DNA of 64,000 bases from Apoda limacodes (taxonomy: Eukaryota > Arthropoda > Insecta > Lepidoptera > Limacodidae). The position numbers were made by a program, and so were the translations under genes. The DNA lies in contig OX291547.1 in assembly GCA_946406115.1 (NCBI GenBank), positions 18,915,001-18,979,000 on the forward strand. The letters are read 5' to 3'. This document shows positions 20,573 through 32,931 of this stretch, in pieces; position 1 is the first letter of the stretch; every line of letters starts with the position of its first letter. The notes under the pieces are model-generated. The model did no database searches. It saw nothing but the letters and a program-made list of their open reading frames with translations, and was not told the origin of the DNA.

Positions 20573-21091
20573 CCATTTTATTCCAGACTAAGCAAAACTT
20601 GTATGTACTATGGAAATCAGACACAAATACTTATAATACTCTTTATTTTGTTAATATATACATAAGTATGAATTTTAATAACACCGTCTTTCAGATTTTA
20701 ATATAGCTATTAACCATGGCATTGATAAAATAAATATTTTGCATGAATATGACTTCTATCAGTCATTACACAAACAAATACACTAACGACAATTTATATA
20801 TGTGTCTGGGTTATTGTAAAATTTCTGGTATTGTATAGGGTTTCATATATCCATGTCGATACCACGGCTTTTACAATAACCCTGTGAAATAATAAAGATT
20901 AGATAAAGTTAAGCAAATACTTTACCATTAATTGCTTATAAAGCTTATCTACTTAAACAGATGGACTCAATTAAACTTGATCCTAACAAGTTTAAATGTT
21001 TATTTTAAAGACACATGTTTCAAAAGTCTATAACCATAATTTTTGGCATTTAATGTAGTGATATACTAAAATACATCATTTTTTTATTGCA

Positions 21092-21285
21092 GAAAAAAAG
21101 ATTTTAGTAAACGGTCATAAATTGAATAATGTCTCAATCAATGTCAAGCTGATTATGAATTGGGTGATATACGTATGTTATCTAAACTGACCGACGAGCA
21201 TGTCATTCCCGATAAAAAAATGAAAGTAAAAAATTGCACTCAAGTTTTGGGTGAAAGAACTAGTGCTAGATAAATATTGCTAGAC
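21092..21285 (+). pseudogene. P-like transposase, downstream exon remnant
   Basis: After a TTTTTTATTGCAG acceptor, shifted frames encode 'DYELGDIRMLSKLTDEHVIP' and 'KKMKVKNCTQVLGER'. This is the conserved block after the second catalytic Asp in P/THAP9 transposases ('PKLTxxHVxPxKxxKMxV..QVxS'). It ends in stops at about 21271. Frameshifts lie near 21150. The distal catalytic region was not found before the I element at 21700. Confidence 0.7.
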
Positions 21286-21289
21286 TGTT

Positions 21290-21690
21290 GCATTAACTAA
21301 ATCCTAAATTTGTTTTAATCAAAACCTTGAATGTACAACTGTTTCACTTTTGCACTTTGAAATATACGTTTTTAATGAAATTTAAATTAGTTTTATTTAT
21401 GCTGCCTTTCCACTTCACTTTTATTTAATTCAATTCTTCAATGAAAGTAAAAATAGGTGAAATATCGATATATTATAACCTAGTACACCACTATTTGTCG
21501 ATATAGTATCAATGTGACTTATATCCCTAAAATAGCGACGACAGCGCCCTCCTTCACATTTCATCATATGCCGGAACTATTTTACAATGACCTCGCCGCG
21601 GCTTTGGCTGATTCCCATCTGTCCCTGGACATATACTATTATCTGTGGTCTTAACTGGCCTTGGCATTCGACTCACTTTATATTATTAGA
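21290..21690. other. Interval between P-like remnant and I element
   Basis: No gene recognised; AT-rich. Confidence 0.3.
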
Positions 21691-21942
21691 AAACTGTCAG
21701 GACTTCCGGTTGATTGTCAATTGTGGAAACTCGCGTTTTTTTGGAAATCGGAATTTTTAATTATTTATATTGATCAGAATCTCTAATTTTGCTTACATTG
21801 TGTAAAGTTCATGTAATATAGTTAGTGTGTTCATGTATATATAGTTGTCGGTAAGTATTTAGAGTTAATTGAACATTTTTGAATTTGAGATACTTCAATT
21901 TGTCATTTGTTTTCAACCATTTTAGTTTAGGGTATCAAATAT

Positions 21943-23577
21943 ATGAATAAGTCTCCGGACCCTGGAGGGTGTAGCCCTTCAGGGTCCTGCCCTTCTCCAG
22001 CTGCCTTTGAGGATGCTCTGAGTTCAGAGTATTCAAACTTATTAGATAAAAATATATACAAATGGCTTAAAGTTAGCAACGATCACAAGTCTGACACGTC
22101 TAAATGTCAAAAACGGAAAAAGAAATGTAGAAAATCTCCCAAATTAATGAATGAATCTTATATTACATCCGAAGATTCCGATGCTATGGATACGCAATTA
22201 CCCTTAGGACAAGTGTCATCCAAATTTAATATTTCTCAAAGTACAGGTGATGTTCCTCCTTTGGAGGTGTCCCCTATGGACACTCAGCTTCCCTTAGGAC
22301 AAATACATAATTCAAATCCTTGTCAAAATTTATCAGTTGCTGAAACTCCACTGGAGGTTCCATCTTCACTGTCTCCCACTCCTGCTCCTCCTCTGACGCA
22401 AATGTCGCTGCAATCCTCCCAACAAAGAATGACTTATAATTCTAATGATAAAGGCCCTTTTATTGTTCATGTTCAACGTATAGAAGATATTCCTAATTCT
22501 GGCTTAGTGTTACACCCTGTTACATTTGGGAAATTTTTAAGACAAGCAAAAATTGTAAATATTGTTAATGGTAGTGTAGAAAGCATTGGCAGGAATAGAA
22601 TTTCTATTGCATTCCAGTCTGGAAATGATGCCAATTATTTTTTAACTAATCCAATATTACAGAGTACTTATAAAGCTTTTATACCCTCCTATTCTGTCAC
22701 TAAAATGGGAATAATTAAAGGCATTCCTTCAGATTTGTCACCAGAAGAGGTTATAGAGTTAATGACGGTTCCAGAAGGATATGGTGCAGTAATTAAAGCC
22801 CGACGATTGAACTATAAAGTTATTGTTGATAGTGTTCCTGAATGGAAACCATCACAATCTGTAGTTTTAACCTTTGATGGCCAGGCCTTACCCCCCAGAG
22901 TATTCTGTTGTTATAATTCTTTTCAAGTGGACACTTACATTTACCCCACAATTCAGTGCTACTCGTGCTGCAGGTTCGGTCACACAAAGGAAAAGTGTAG
23001 GTCCAAACCTCGTTGTTACAAATGTGGTGACAATCATACAGGTGATGCATGTAATGTATCTATAGATAAAGTTATTTGCATTAATTGTTCTGGAAATCAC
23101 TTTGCATCTGCAAAATCATGTCCAGAATTTACTCGCCAAAAAAATATTTAAAAAACAATGGCTGACCAGTGTATTCCGTATGTTGCTGCTGCAAAGTTAC
23201 ATGCCCCATCTAGAAAATCGTTTGCTGAGGTACTGAGTTCTCCTACAACAAAATCGTATAGAAAAACAATAAATTTAAAACCCCGTTCTCCACCAGGACC
23301 CCATTCTGGCTATGATCAAGCAGCCCATGCAGCAATCATTAGAGGAATGCCTTCTCCTAGCACTAATGGTTGTGCCTTAAACACCTCTAAAACAATAAGC
23401 TCTGCATCCTCCCACGAATCTGAAATTATAAAATTATTGTCTAGTTTCCTCCAAATCTTGTCTTCTTCATCCCTTATTTCACCGTCCAACGTTGCCATTA
23501 TTATGCCCTTACTATCATCTGTCCTTAATGGAAGTGCCCCTAAAAATTCTCCAGTGGAACTGCCAAAGCATAAATAA
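21943..23577 (+). pseudogene. I element ORF1 (gag-like, CCHC zinc knuckles), one nonsense codon
   Basis: One frame from ATG 21943 to 23577 (544 codons), broken once by TAA at 23149-23151. It carries an N-terminal Ser/Pro-rich segment with two 'MDTQLPLGQ' repeats, an RRM-like middle ('MGIIKGIPSDLSPEEV'), and CCHC knuckles ('CYSCCRFGHTKEKC', 'CYKCGDNHTGDAC', 'CINCSGNHFASAKSC'). After the stop, the same frame continues 'KTMADQCIPYVAAAKLH' and 'KSFAEVLSS', the usual linker after the knuckles. It would bind element RNA. The 3' end overlaps ORF2 by about 50-86 nt. Confidence 0.85.
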
Positions 23578-26500
23578 CAAAAAATCCGATCTAATCTACC
23601 TGTGTAATAAACACAAACCTTCTATTATTTCACTTTCTGAAACCTGGTTAAAACCAGGCCACTCTTTCCTACTGCCAGGTTTTTCTTGTGTCAGAGAAGA
23701 CCGGGCGGATGGATATGGTGGTGTTGCCTTTTTTATCAAAAATGGTATATCTTTTTCAAAAATAAACCTCACTACTACAAAAAGTGATGGTATTGAAGTA
23801 ATTTCTATTAAAGTAGGAAAAATAACATATATTTCTGTGTATATCCCATATCCTAGCTCCATCCTTCTCAATGAGTTCAAGAATATAATACAAACCTTTT
23901 TAAATCCCATAATTATCTTAGGCGATTTTAACTGTCATCACCATGTTTGGGGTTGTTCTTTCTCAAATAATCTCGGTAACAAATTGCTTGATATAATAGA
24001 CTCCTCTAATATTTGTATCTTAAACAATGGCTCTCCTACAGTCCAATCCAACCCTAATGAGCGTTGTAGTGCCATCGACTTATCATTTTGTTCTCCTTCT
24101 CTTGTTTCCCAAGTATTCTGGAAGGTTTTACCAAACACATTTGGTAGTAAACACTTCCCAATTCTTATTACTTCAGAATCCATCAAACAAAGTTGTAACA
24201 AGAGGATTCCCCTTTTTAAATATATTATAAAAAAAGATGATTGGCCCAAGTTTAAAAGTGCTTTGGAAGATAAAATATGTAATCTACCTAGCATATGTTC
24301 TGATCGTGTATCAGACTGTTCAAATGCTTTTGTTAATGCTATTATTCAGTCAGCGGATGAAGTTTTTCACAGTAAAAAGTCCTCAGAAAAGTTACCATCT
24401 CCTCCTTGGTGGGATAGTGATTGTACTGCAGCTGTTAAAAAGAGGAAAAATGCTGAAAAAATCTACTGTTGTAGTATGTCTAATGAACATTATGACCAAC
24501 TGTTGGCTGTTACTAAGGAGACTAAAAAATTACTCAGACAGAAAAAGATTGAAGATTGGAAAAACTTTTGCCTTTCCATTTCTCCACAGATTCCATCATC
24601 AACTGTTTGGCAAAATATTCGGAAATTTCGTAATTCTAAATCATCACCTCAATTCTTCTCAGTTCCTTCTCAGTATTGGGCAGACTCATTTATGGACAAA
24701 CTTGCTCCACCTTTTGTTCCAACATCTCAGGAAATACCCTGTTACTTTAATAATAATTCTGACAACAGTTATATTGATTCCCCCTTTTCAAGGTCAGAAT
24801 TAAAATATATTCTAAATTCAGTTAAAAGAGACTCAGCCCCTGGTTTAGATGGAATATCATACTCATTTTTGGTTAATGCAGGTGAAATTGCTTTAGGATA
24901 TTACCTAGACCTTGTTAATTTAATAGTGACAACTGGTATAATCCCTGCTACATGGAAGATGCAAATAATAATCCCAATCCTTAAACCAAATAAAGATCCT
25001 AGCGACATTTGCTCTTACCGTCCTATTGCTTTGTCCTCAGTACTAGCTAAAATTGCTGAACACTTGGTTAAAAATAGACTGGAATGGTTTCTCGAAAATA
25101 ATTCTATATTAGCAAATAACCAATATGGCTTTCGCAGAGGTAGGAGCACTATTGATAGTTTAAGCATCTTTACCACTGACATCAGATTAAATTTTAGTGA
25201 TAACAAGTTTCTTATTGGAGCTTTCTTGGATGTGGCATCTGCATATGATAATGTTTTGCTTCCATTGTTGAGACAAAAACTTTTGGATATCAAAATTCCT
25301 CAAAGGATGTTACAATTCATTTGTAACATGCTTTGTGTTAGGTCACTGCAAATTAAGACAGACTGTGATAACATCCAATCTTGTAGGACAGTTTATAAAG
25401 GTCTTCCTTAGGGATCTGTTTTAAGTCCATTGCTTTATAATGTTTACACTTATGATCTACACTCTTCTATTCGTGCAGATTGCCAAATACTACAATATGC
25501 AGATGACATTTTATTATACTCATCTGACAAAAATATTAATAAAGCCTCTTTAGCCATTAATCATTCCTTAAACAGTTTAAACATTTGGTTGCTACAAAAT
25601 GGTTTGGACTTGTCCCCTTCCAAAAGTACTGTGGTTATATTCTCTAGAAAAAGGCGTGTTCCTGCTATAAATATTTTTCTAAATTCATTTCCTGTGACAG
25701 TTCATGATCAGGTTAAGTTTCTAGGATTAATCCTTGATAGTAAATTGAGTGGAACTCCTCATTGTAACTACATCACAGCAAAGTGTGATAAAAACATAAA
25801 TATTCTACGTTGCTTAGCAGGCACCTGGTGGGGTGCCCATCCTTTCTGTCTCAAATTGCTTTATAATTCAATTATTAGAAGTCATTTAGACTATGGGTTA
25901 TTTCTTCTGGAACCATGTAATAAAAAAAGTTTAAAAAGTCTGGACATAATTCAAACAAAATCATTAAGAATTATAATTGGAGCTATGAGAAATTCCCCAA
26001 ATAAAGCTCTGCAAGTGGAATGCGTAGAGCCACCCCTTTATTTACGACGTCAATTTTTATCAGACAGATTCTTTTTTAGAATTACTCAACACTCATCTCA
26101 CCCTTTGTTCTATAAGATTATGCTTTTGAGAAATTTTTGCTACTCTAAACCCTTCTGGAATCATAAATTACATCCTTTATTGACTGTTAGTTTTGATAAG
26201 TTTAGAAGTTTAAAATCTTGTACCTTTAACTCTGATTTATTGCCAATTTTTGAAACTCCTCTTCCATGTCTTCTTTTTACTCCGAATATTAATTTAAACT
26301 TTGGCATTGAGTGTGACAACCCTTATGCTGACAAACATTTTGCTTTTATTTTAAATGAAAAATGGCGAGGATGGTCTACAATTTTTTCAGATGCTTCTAA
26401 AATTTACTCTGAAGGTTGCGTTGGTGTAGGCATATATCACCCTAAATACAACATTGTTATGAAGAAAAAGTGTCCACCAGAAACTTCAGTATTTACAGGT

Positions 26501-27247
26501 GAATGCATAGGTATTCTTGAAGCTATTAAGTATGTCATGCTTTTCAAACTAGATTATGTGATGGTTTGCACAGACTCAAAGAGTAGTTTAGAAGCTCTAC
26601 TTAGCAATCCATTTAAATCCAAATCAATGAATCCAATTCTTTTTAAAATAAAGTCCTTACTTTTTGAATATGAACAATGCGGGAAGAATATAGCATTGGC
26701 CTGGATCCCAAGCCATGTTGGTATATCTGGTAATGAGAGGGCTGACATATGTGCAAAGGAGGCTGTCTTATGTGGAGATAGGGACACCTTTATTAATTAC
26801 CCCCATGACCTTGTTGCTCTTCCAAAGGTGTTACTGAGAAAAACTTGGAGTAAGGATTGGGAAAGTATAGGACATCACCGTAATTACTCTTATTTTAAAA
26901 TTTAATCTGAAATCCCTGTGAAACCCTGGTTTTCCAAATTTAAATTTAATAAAAAATTTACATCTACAATATGTAGAATGAGGTTGGGATTTTGTAGCTC
27001 CCCAGCGTTCTTAAATAAAATTCATGTAAGGGACTCTTCTATTTGCGAATGCGGCTTAGAGGTTGGAGACTTAAATCATATATTTTTTTCTTGCCCATTA
27101 TATAAGCGTACCAAGTTTTTAAATTCACTAATCTTAATACAAGTAATTCAGTTTCCTGTAAATATTTCTTACTTGTTATGTATCTTGTGTAAAGAAATTT
27201 TGCAAGCATTTTGGATTTTTATTAATGATAATAATATAAGTTTGTAA
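23492..27247 (+). pseudogene. I element ORF2 (endonuclease, RT, RNase H), two nonsense codons
   Basis: One frame throughout; a natural start may be the ATG at 23528 ('MEVPLKILQWNCQSI'). Endonuclease: 'QWNCQSINNKK', 'ISLSETWL', 'VYIPYP', 'IILGDFNCHHHVWG'. RT: 'RDSAPGLDGISY', 'CSYRPIALSS', 'QYGFRRGRSTIDS', 'GAFLDVASAYDNV', then 'GLP-stop-GSVLSPLLYN' at 25409 (TAG for the near-invariant Gln CAG), then 'ILQYADDILLYSS'. RNase H: 'TIFSDASK', 'GECIGILEAI', 'VCTDSKSSL', 'WIPSHVGISGNERAD', so all acidic residues are present. A second stop (TAA, 26903) follows RNase H, and the last 109 codons end in a CCHC-like 'CECGLEVGDLNHIFFSC'. Confidence 0.9.
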
Positions 27248-27459
27248 TATGCTCATGTAACATATGTCATTGTACCATTTTCTTTGTGTTATATTGACTC
27301 ATTTTATATTAGTTTGTTGTTTGTTTCAGATTTTCTGATTGATCGTGGCTTAAAATTGTTCGAACTGATATAGTTTCTCAGACATGATGCTGGCAAAATA
27401 TACTTAGAAGTAGTATGACTGCCATTCTCTAAGAAAAGAAAGAAAGAAAGAAACTGTCA

Positions 27460-29117
27460 TATTTGTGGAAATATAACTAATATTTTTGATAACTTTTCAT
27501 TACATTTTGAAGTGGCTATGACTAAGAAAGATAAGTTTTTTATTAGAAAGTACTTTCTTCTGGTGACATTTATGCAACTTGTTTGTTTACCGTTTATAAT
27601 CATTACCCTTTAGACGAGTCAGTACATAATGACCGTAAGTTTATGTCACCTGTTTAGTGATAGACCAGATATTACGTGTTTAACAATGTTATAGATATAT
27701 CTTATTATTAGTTCCTGAAAGTTGTCACATAAATATATAATAAAGATAACTTATGTTTATATTGACTGATTAAAATATTAAAAGTTCAAAGATTAGGACA
27801 AGTTTCACAAAATACTTGATTACTTGTACCGAATAAATTCTATGTTTAAAAGTACTTTAAAAATATGTTTTTTTATACGTTATTTGATTTTTTACGTTTT
27901 GATTACATAGGCACATAATACGTACATTAATTACAGAAAAACTAAAATTTTGTAAGATTTTAACCACTCATTACTATTCCTTATAATTATGTTTCGTCAC
28001 GTCACTTGTCTATTTAGCAACTGTCCCAAAATATTTTAACCTAAAATATTTTAACAAAAATTCCATTTTTAAGCTAAATAAATAAAGAATTTACATAAAT
28101 TAAAAGAAAAAAAATACAATGTCGATTTTGTTTTGTGTTTTGTCATTCCTTGTGTGATAAATAAAGTTATACGAAAGATAAAATTTGTATTTGGACTATA
28201 TGTTACGATACTGAACATATTGATTATTAATTAAAAATTAATGTCGAATGGTGAACTGTTAATATTTAATTTCATTAATTGGTACATAAAATTTGATTAG
28301 TTAAGTGTTCTCATTCTATTTCCCGGTTTAATTTTTATTGCGTTTTGATGATTTGTTACCAACAAGACCAATTTCTGTCAACCTACTTCGAAAATATCAA
28401 TTAGGGAGATAAAATACTCATTTCTGCATAAATCTTTTACATAAATTATACTATTTTTTACAGTTATTCATAGTTTTTAAATCCGAAAAAAATAAATTTT
28501 TAAAGGCAGCTTATAAATTCTGCACTCACTGCCTCTGCCAATAGTGTTTACCATAAGCATAAAGTGCTATATTACTTACTACCTATGCTATTTCATGTCA
28601 GATACAGTTTTAAGTCTGAGAAGAGATACATGTGTTCTGGAAGGAAAAGCTGATGTTTTAAAAATAGACTTTAATTAAAGTTATTATCCCAACATAATTT
28701 TTTAGGGATGATGCTCAAGATGTGCTTTAATTTTCCTCTTTTAAAACTGAAGAAGAATCCATATTAAAGAAAATAAAACACATAAAATAATATCATTCTT
28801 TATTACTACTTTAATTTAAGAAGAAAATTATCTGTACCTTCTTCCCTGTTAGGGTTCTGTAGACAGACTTTGTAAAGGTTATGGGGGGCCACCATGATTG
28901 TCACACCCTTAGTTACAGGCGACATAGAGCCGCACATTTTGTATGTAATGTTATTCTATGTTTGACAGGACCATAACAAAGGGTGTGAAAAAATTAAAAG
29001 GGAATTCACGTTTCAAACATTGCTTAATTCTAAGGCCAAAGTTGTAGGTAAAATATAGTCCTGCAATAAATTAATAATAATAATAGGTACATAAGTGTAA
29101 CATTTGAAAACCATTTA
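27460..29117 (-). other. AT-rich intergenic DNA and probable METTL26 3' UTR
   Basis: No gene seen in 27460-28790. A minus-strand AATAAA at 28804-28799 lies about 315 bp after the METTL26-like stop and is a candidate poly(A) signal. A GGGTTCTGTAGAC repeat fragment lies near 28850. Confidence 0.4.
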
Positions 29118-29757
29118 TCAGTTTTTTTTCCATATAAGAGTTTTATTATTAGAAGGCATTTCCACAGTTTCTATTAGAGATAATAAATTTTTATTTCCTA
29201 ACTTAACTAATTCAGATACATCCCGAAGGCCCCACAATGGATTTCTTGATTTAAGTGATGCATCAAAGTCAACATTACTTTCAGGTGTAATGATTCCATC
29301 TTTGCTATAAGGTCCATAAGTTATCATTAATGCTTTAGACTTTAAATAGACCCCAGCATTTTTAAACAATCCAACAGTGCATTCATAAGGGCTAATATGC
29401 ATAAGGTTTGCACAATAAATATAATCAATACTGTTTTCTCTAAATCCATAACATGATAATTCCTTGCATATATCAACAAAGATTGGCTGCATTATATTTT
29501 TTGTTAAACAATTTGAGGAGTAGTAAGTTATACTTCCAAACAAATTTTTATCAAATTCACTTGGTTGAAATTTCAATCCAGGAAAGTGTGTAGCAAAATG
29601 AGCTACATGTTGTCCTGAACCTGAACCAATCTCCAAAAATAAAGGGCTTGAGTCCTGAACCTCATCTGCGTAGCAGGTGATGTATTTCTTTAGTACTTGT
29701 AGAATTGGTTCCTTATTCCTATTTGCAGCTGGGTAGATCAATTTCTTATCATGGTAA
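29118..29757 (-). CDS. METTL26: METTL26-like (DUF938) methyltransferase, exon 2
   Basis: Together with 30336-30382 this gives a 228-aa protein close to the family's usual ~200-230 aa. The exon begins after a TTTTTACTTTAG acceptor. Joined to exon 1 it reads 'TES-YHDKKLIYPAANRNKEPIL', matching the family start 'PAAxRNKxPIL'. Further blocks: the SAM-binding loop 'LEIGSGSGQHVAHFA' (near residue 57), 'FQPSEFDKN', 'YIYCANLMHISP', 'LMITYGPYSKDGIITPESN', 'NPLWGLRD' and 'MPSNNKTLIW'. Predicted SAM-dependent class I methyltransferase; the substrate of the family is not established. The TTG at 29741 is not the start: the frame continues to the acceptor. Confidence 0.9.
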
Positions 29758-29827
29758 CTAAAGTAAAAACAAAATCACAGGTTAATTAATTTCTACCTAT
29801 AAATTTCACGGTGGGACAAATTAAGAG

Positions 29828-30207
29828 ATTATTGAATCAGGCGTTACTTTGTGGAAATTCATTATTATGATAAAATATTATTACCTTACAAATCCGCTAA
29901 AAACAATTCAGTAGCACTCACGTGCAGAAGCACACCATCCACATGTGTAGGAGTGCACCTCCCTCCCTCAAATTGGTGAAGGTATAGCGCACAAACAACT
30001 TGCATCTCCTGAAGATGCCTCATGCTGAGGCGAAACACGTGTTGAGTTTTGTTTTCAATTTGTGGCGTAGCGTTATATTGAAGAAAGCATTGTCCACATA
30101 AGGAGGGAGGGAGGGAGGTGCACTCCTACACATGTGAATGGTGTACTTCTGCATGTGAGTGCTACTGTAATTATTTTAGCGGATTTGCAAGGTAATAATA
30201 TTTTATC
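29828..30207. mobile_element. MITE-like repeat with hammerhead-like core, in the METTL26 intron
   Basis: Long inverted repeats start about 29868 (TGATAAAATATTATTACCTT) and end about 30207. They continue inward through CAAATCCGCTAAAA, CAGTAGCACTCAC and GTGTAGGAGTGCACCTCCCT, about 95 bp with few mismatches. A 12-bp direct repeat ACAAATTAAGAG (29816-29827, 30208-30219) may be the TSD. The left outer 40 bp (ATTGAATCAGGCGTTACTTT) have no counterpart on the right here but match the right end of the second copy at 49540-49690. No ORF. The central segment carries the motif annotated at 30005-30047. Confidence 0.8.
30005..30047 (+). ncRNA. Hammerhead-ribozyme-like core motif
   Basis: CTGAAGA (30009-30015, fits CUGANGA), a 5-bp stem GCCTC/GAGGC (30017-30021/30027-30031) with loop ATGCT, GAAA (30032-30035), then ACAC/GTGT (30035-30042) and T, followed by GAG that can pair with CTC just upstream (30006-30008). 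This is the order core-stem II-GAAA-stem III-cleavage site-stem I. Departures: an unpaired T (30016) before stem II, a loopless palindromic stem III that would need dimerisation, and a 3-bp stem I. Activity is not claimed. Confidence 0.4.
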
Positions 30208-30335
30208 ACAAATTAAGAGGATTTGATTTTTAGTAGTTTGGGTCAGAGTAACTTAAAGGGGGCGCAAGGAATGTAGTTTGTCATAATTACTTAGCTGTAG
30301 GTGTTACTACCAGTACCAGAACAGTAAATACTAAC

Positions 30336-30382
30336 CTCTCTGTGCCATAAAATGCTACAGCAGCATCATTTGTCTTTGCCAT
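30336..30382 (-). CDS. METTL26: METTL26-like methyltransferase, exon 1
   Basis: ATG at 30382 starts 'MAKTNDAAVAFYGTE' and the exon ends in AG before a GTTAGT donor (30335), phase 2. The join to exon 2 makes Ser and keeps the frame. The 578-bp intron holds the MITE-like repeat at 29828-30207. Confidence 0.85.
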
Positions 30383-32930
30383 ATTTTGTCCTTCCAAAAT
30401 AATGTGGTATGATATGGAGCAACTGAAAGTTCAATGTAAAATAACATTAACAAGATTTATTAACAATTAATAAACCTTGAACAAATCTGTAACAACAATG
30501 GGATGCCTGGAATGAAAACAATTCCAGGCAATTTGTAAATGAATCTTTGTATACCCCAACCCCCAACCGGTTAAACACTTCGGATAAATAATATACCCGT
30601 TTCTGTTGAAGTATAAACTTTGTATTCTTTGAAGTTTTAGCATTTGTTCAAAATTCGGTACATAAGGATACGCTTGTTTGTTTACATTTTTTTTTTTAAA
30701 TTTATATATCGGTGTTTAAGAATGAATACATCAACCAAAACAATGCCAGGCATGGTAAACGTCGTCTATGGATTATTTGTTGCAATTATCGAAAATCGCT
30801 AATGTTTTTATTAATACTATGAAATTTTTTATTTAAGTCTAATATGATATTATTACTTTTATTTTTATTTAACTTACTCATCGTTGGTTTTAGAATTAAG
30901 AATATAGGTATTTAATGTATTGAATATTGAAATAATTTAATGTTTTCAGTAGGTACCTAGTTTATCTAAAATATATTGTGAAAATATTCTATATTTCTAG
31001 TAACGAAAATCTCAAATTTAGCGCCACGAAAAAAACAATAGAATCGAACAAAATATATGAACATAAAGTTTGTGATGTCACTTGCTATCGATCAAAAAAG
31101 AAATCGGACTTGTTGCTTTTCTATGCTATCGGTAACATCGCCAAGCTTCCGTGGAGCGCCGAAACGAAAGTCGTCTATCCATTAGGTAGCCATATTGCAA
31201 CTCTACAGACGCGATTCCTTTTTGATATTCGTTGAGCTTGGCTTTGCCAAGACCAAGCTTATCCGCAGAAGCTTGGCGATTGCAAATGGCGGCTTGAAAT
31301 CTATTGTGGGTATTTATTATATTTTTAAATTTATTAATATTATTTTGTTAATTGGGTATTTAAATGTGATGTTTGTATTCAATATTTGTATTTTTATAGG
31401 TATCTATTTGTCTCTGATATGAATAAATATATCTACCTTCTCTAATAAAGATGTTTATTAGGTACCTATATTTAATCTTTAATTATTATTGTTATATTTC
31501 CACAACATCATAAGCAACATTTTGTAATTAAATATGATGGTGTTATTTAAAATCTGTGTTATAAGTATTAGTCTAATGTCTAATTTAACAGATTAATTTT
31601 TTTGTTTATTTACTTTTTTGACGTAGTATATTTGACATCTCAGTTTATAATAAATAAATATGTATACGAAGTGTTGGGAAGGAAATAGCTTTTCATTTGT
31701 GCCGGCACTCCCGGAGTGCAACTCGTTTTTTTTATTTAGTGTTGAGTTTACTTTGAACCACTTTTGTGAAAACGTACCTGCTTAGCTAATTTTTAAAATA
31801 GGCAGTTAAAAATTGTACTTTATTATTGTAAAATAGATTATTTGTAAATAATTTTCTTGTTATTTCACTAATAAATAAACAACAAAAGGTCTTAAACTAT
31901 GTATCGTTTTTTATCAAATAAGCCTCATAGAGACATCACCTGTAGGTAAAAATAAAAAAAATTATTAAGACATTTCATCACAAATTTTATCTCTTCTTCA
32001 TCAGTTCTTTTTAAGCTTTCACCAAATTTCTGAAAGCTGCCGATGTTTCAAGTTAATAATTTTACTCTTGGGTACATTACCAAATGCCTGTGATCCAGAC
32101 ACCCTTTAATCCCTTTAAGGGATTTGGAGATATTCCGTTACATATTGTATAAGCTTAACTGTCAAAAAATTACGAATAACGCGTTTTTTTTTAATAAATT
32201 ATAGCGCTGAAATAGAAAACTAGTCATAAAATATGGCAACGCAGCTCAAAAGGAACGTGCCTAGACGTAACAATGATACTGGCAATAATAAATATGTTTA
32301 AAAAAAAGCCATAAAGAGAAGTAACAATCACTAATCTGAGTTTTTGGCGCGCATCTTAACAAGGAGTGGTGCTTTTTTCTGTTTAATTTTTCTAAATTCA
32401 TTAAGTGTGCTTCGATGTATATATTTTAGCAGTGTTTAACGGAAACGTGTTAAGAATTGTGCAGCGAAGGCTCATGCATAGCGAATTATGAAGAAATTAG
32501 CAGGACATGACGCGCAAATTCTGAAGGATGCACACCAAATCTCCCGCCCTTTAAGATTAAACTTGTATATGGCACTTTTATCTTCAATAAAAGCACTTGA
32601 CTATATTTACACATGACTATGGAGAAATGATATGCTATAATGCGAAATCTGGTCTCCACATCGAAGAAGGAAGGAAGGGAATCACTAATCTTTGATTTGT
32701 TATTCTCTTTGGTTAGGTTAGTAAGAGAGTCACAAATTATAATATGTAGTATCCCTATTTAGACTGAGAATTATATAAATTTAGAGCATAGTAATTACTA
32801 TGCCTTTACTGAACCTTTATCCGAAGAAAGTTATGTAAAAATACAGAATACTGACGATATGTACTTACTAATTTAAAATTTAAAATTTGTTCCTATTCTC
32901 CATATTCACATAAATAAACTCTCCTAACAG
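30383..32930. other. Intergenic, divergent 5' flanks of METTL26-like and HARBI1-like genes
   Basis: The two genes face away from each other, so both promoters should lie here. No coding sequence is supportable; open frames at 30978-31422 have no recognisable motif. An acceptor-like TCTCCTAACAG ends at 32930, one base before the HARBI1-like ATG, hinting at an upstream untranslated exon. Confidence 0.4.
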
Positions 32931-32931
32931 T

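Larger units (their letters stand above)
21700..27450 (+). mobile_element. Near full-length I-clade LINE
   Basis: 5.75 kb: a 5' UTR of about 240 bp, ORF1, overlapping ORF2 with C-terminal RNase H, a 3' UTR, and an (AAGAAAG)n-like tail (27431-27450). AAACTGTCA at 21691-21699 and again at 27451-27459 is the likely 9-bp target duplication. The only damage seen is three in-frame nonsense codons (23149, 25409, 26903), with no frameshift, so it decayed recently. Confidence 0.85.

Noticed and set aside
29118..29741. METTL26-like ORF starting at TTG 29741
   Set aside because: The frame continues upstream to a splice acceptor at 29757 and joins an ATG exon at 30336-30382 that restores the conserved start.
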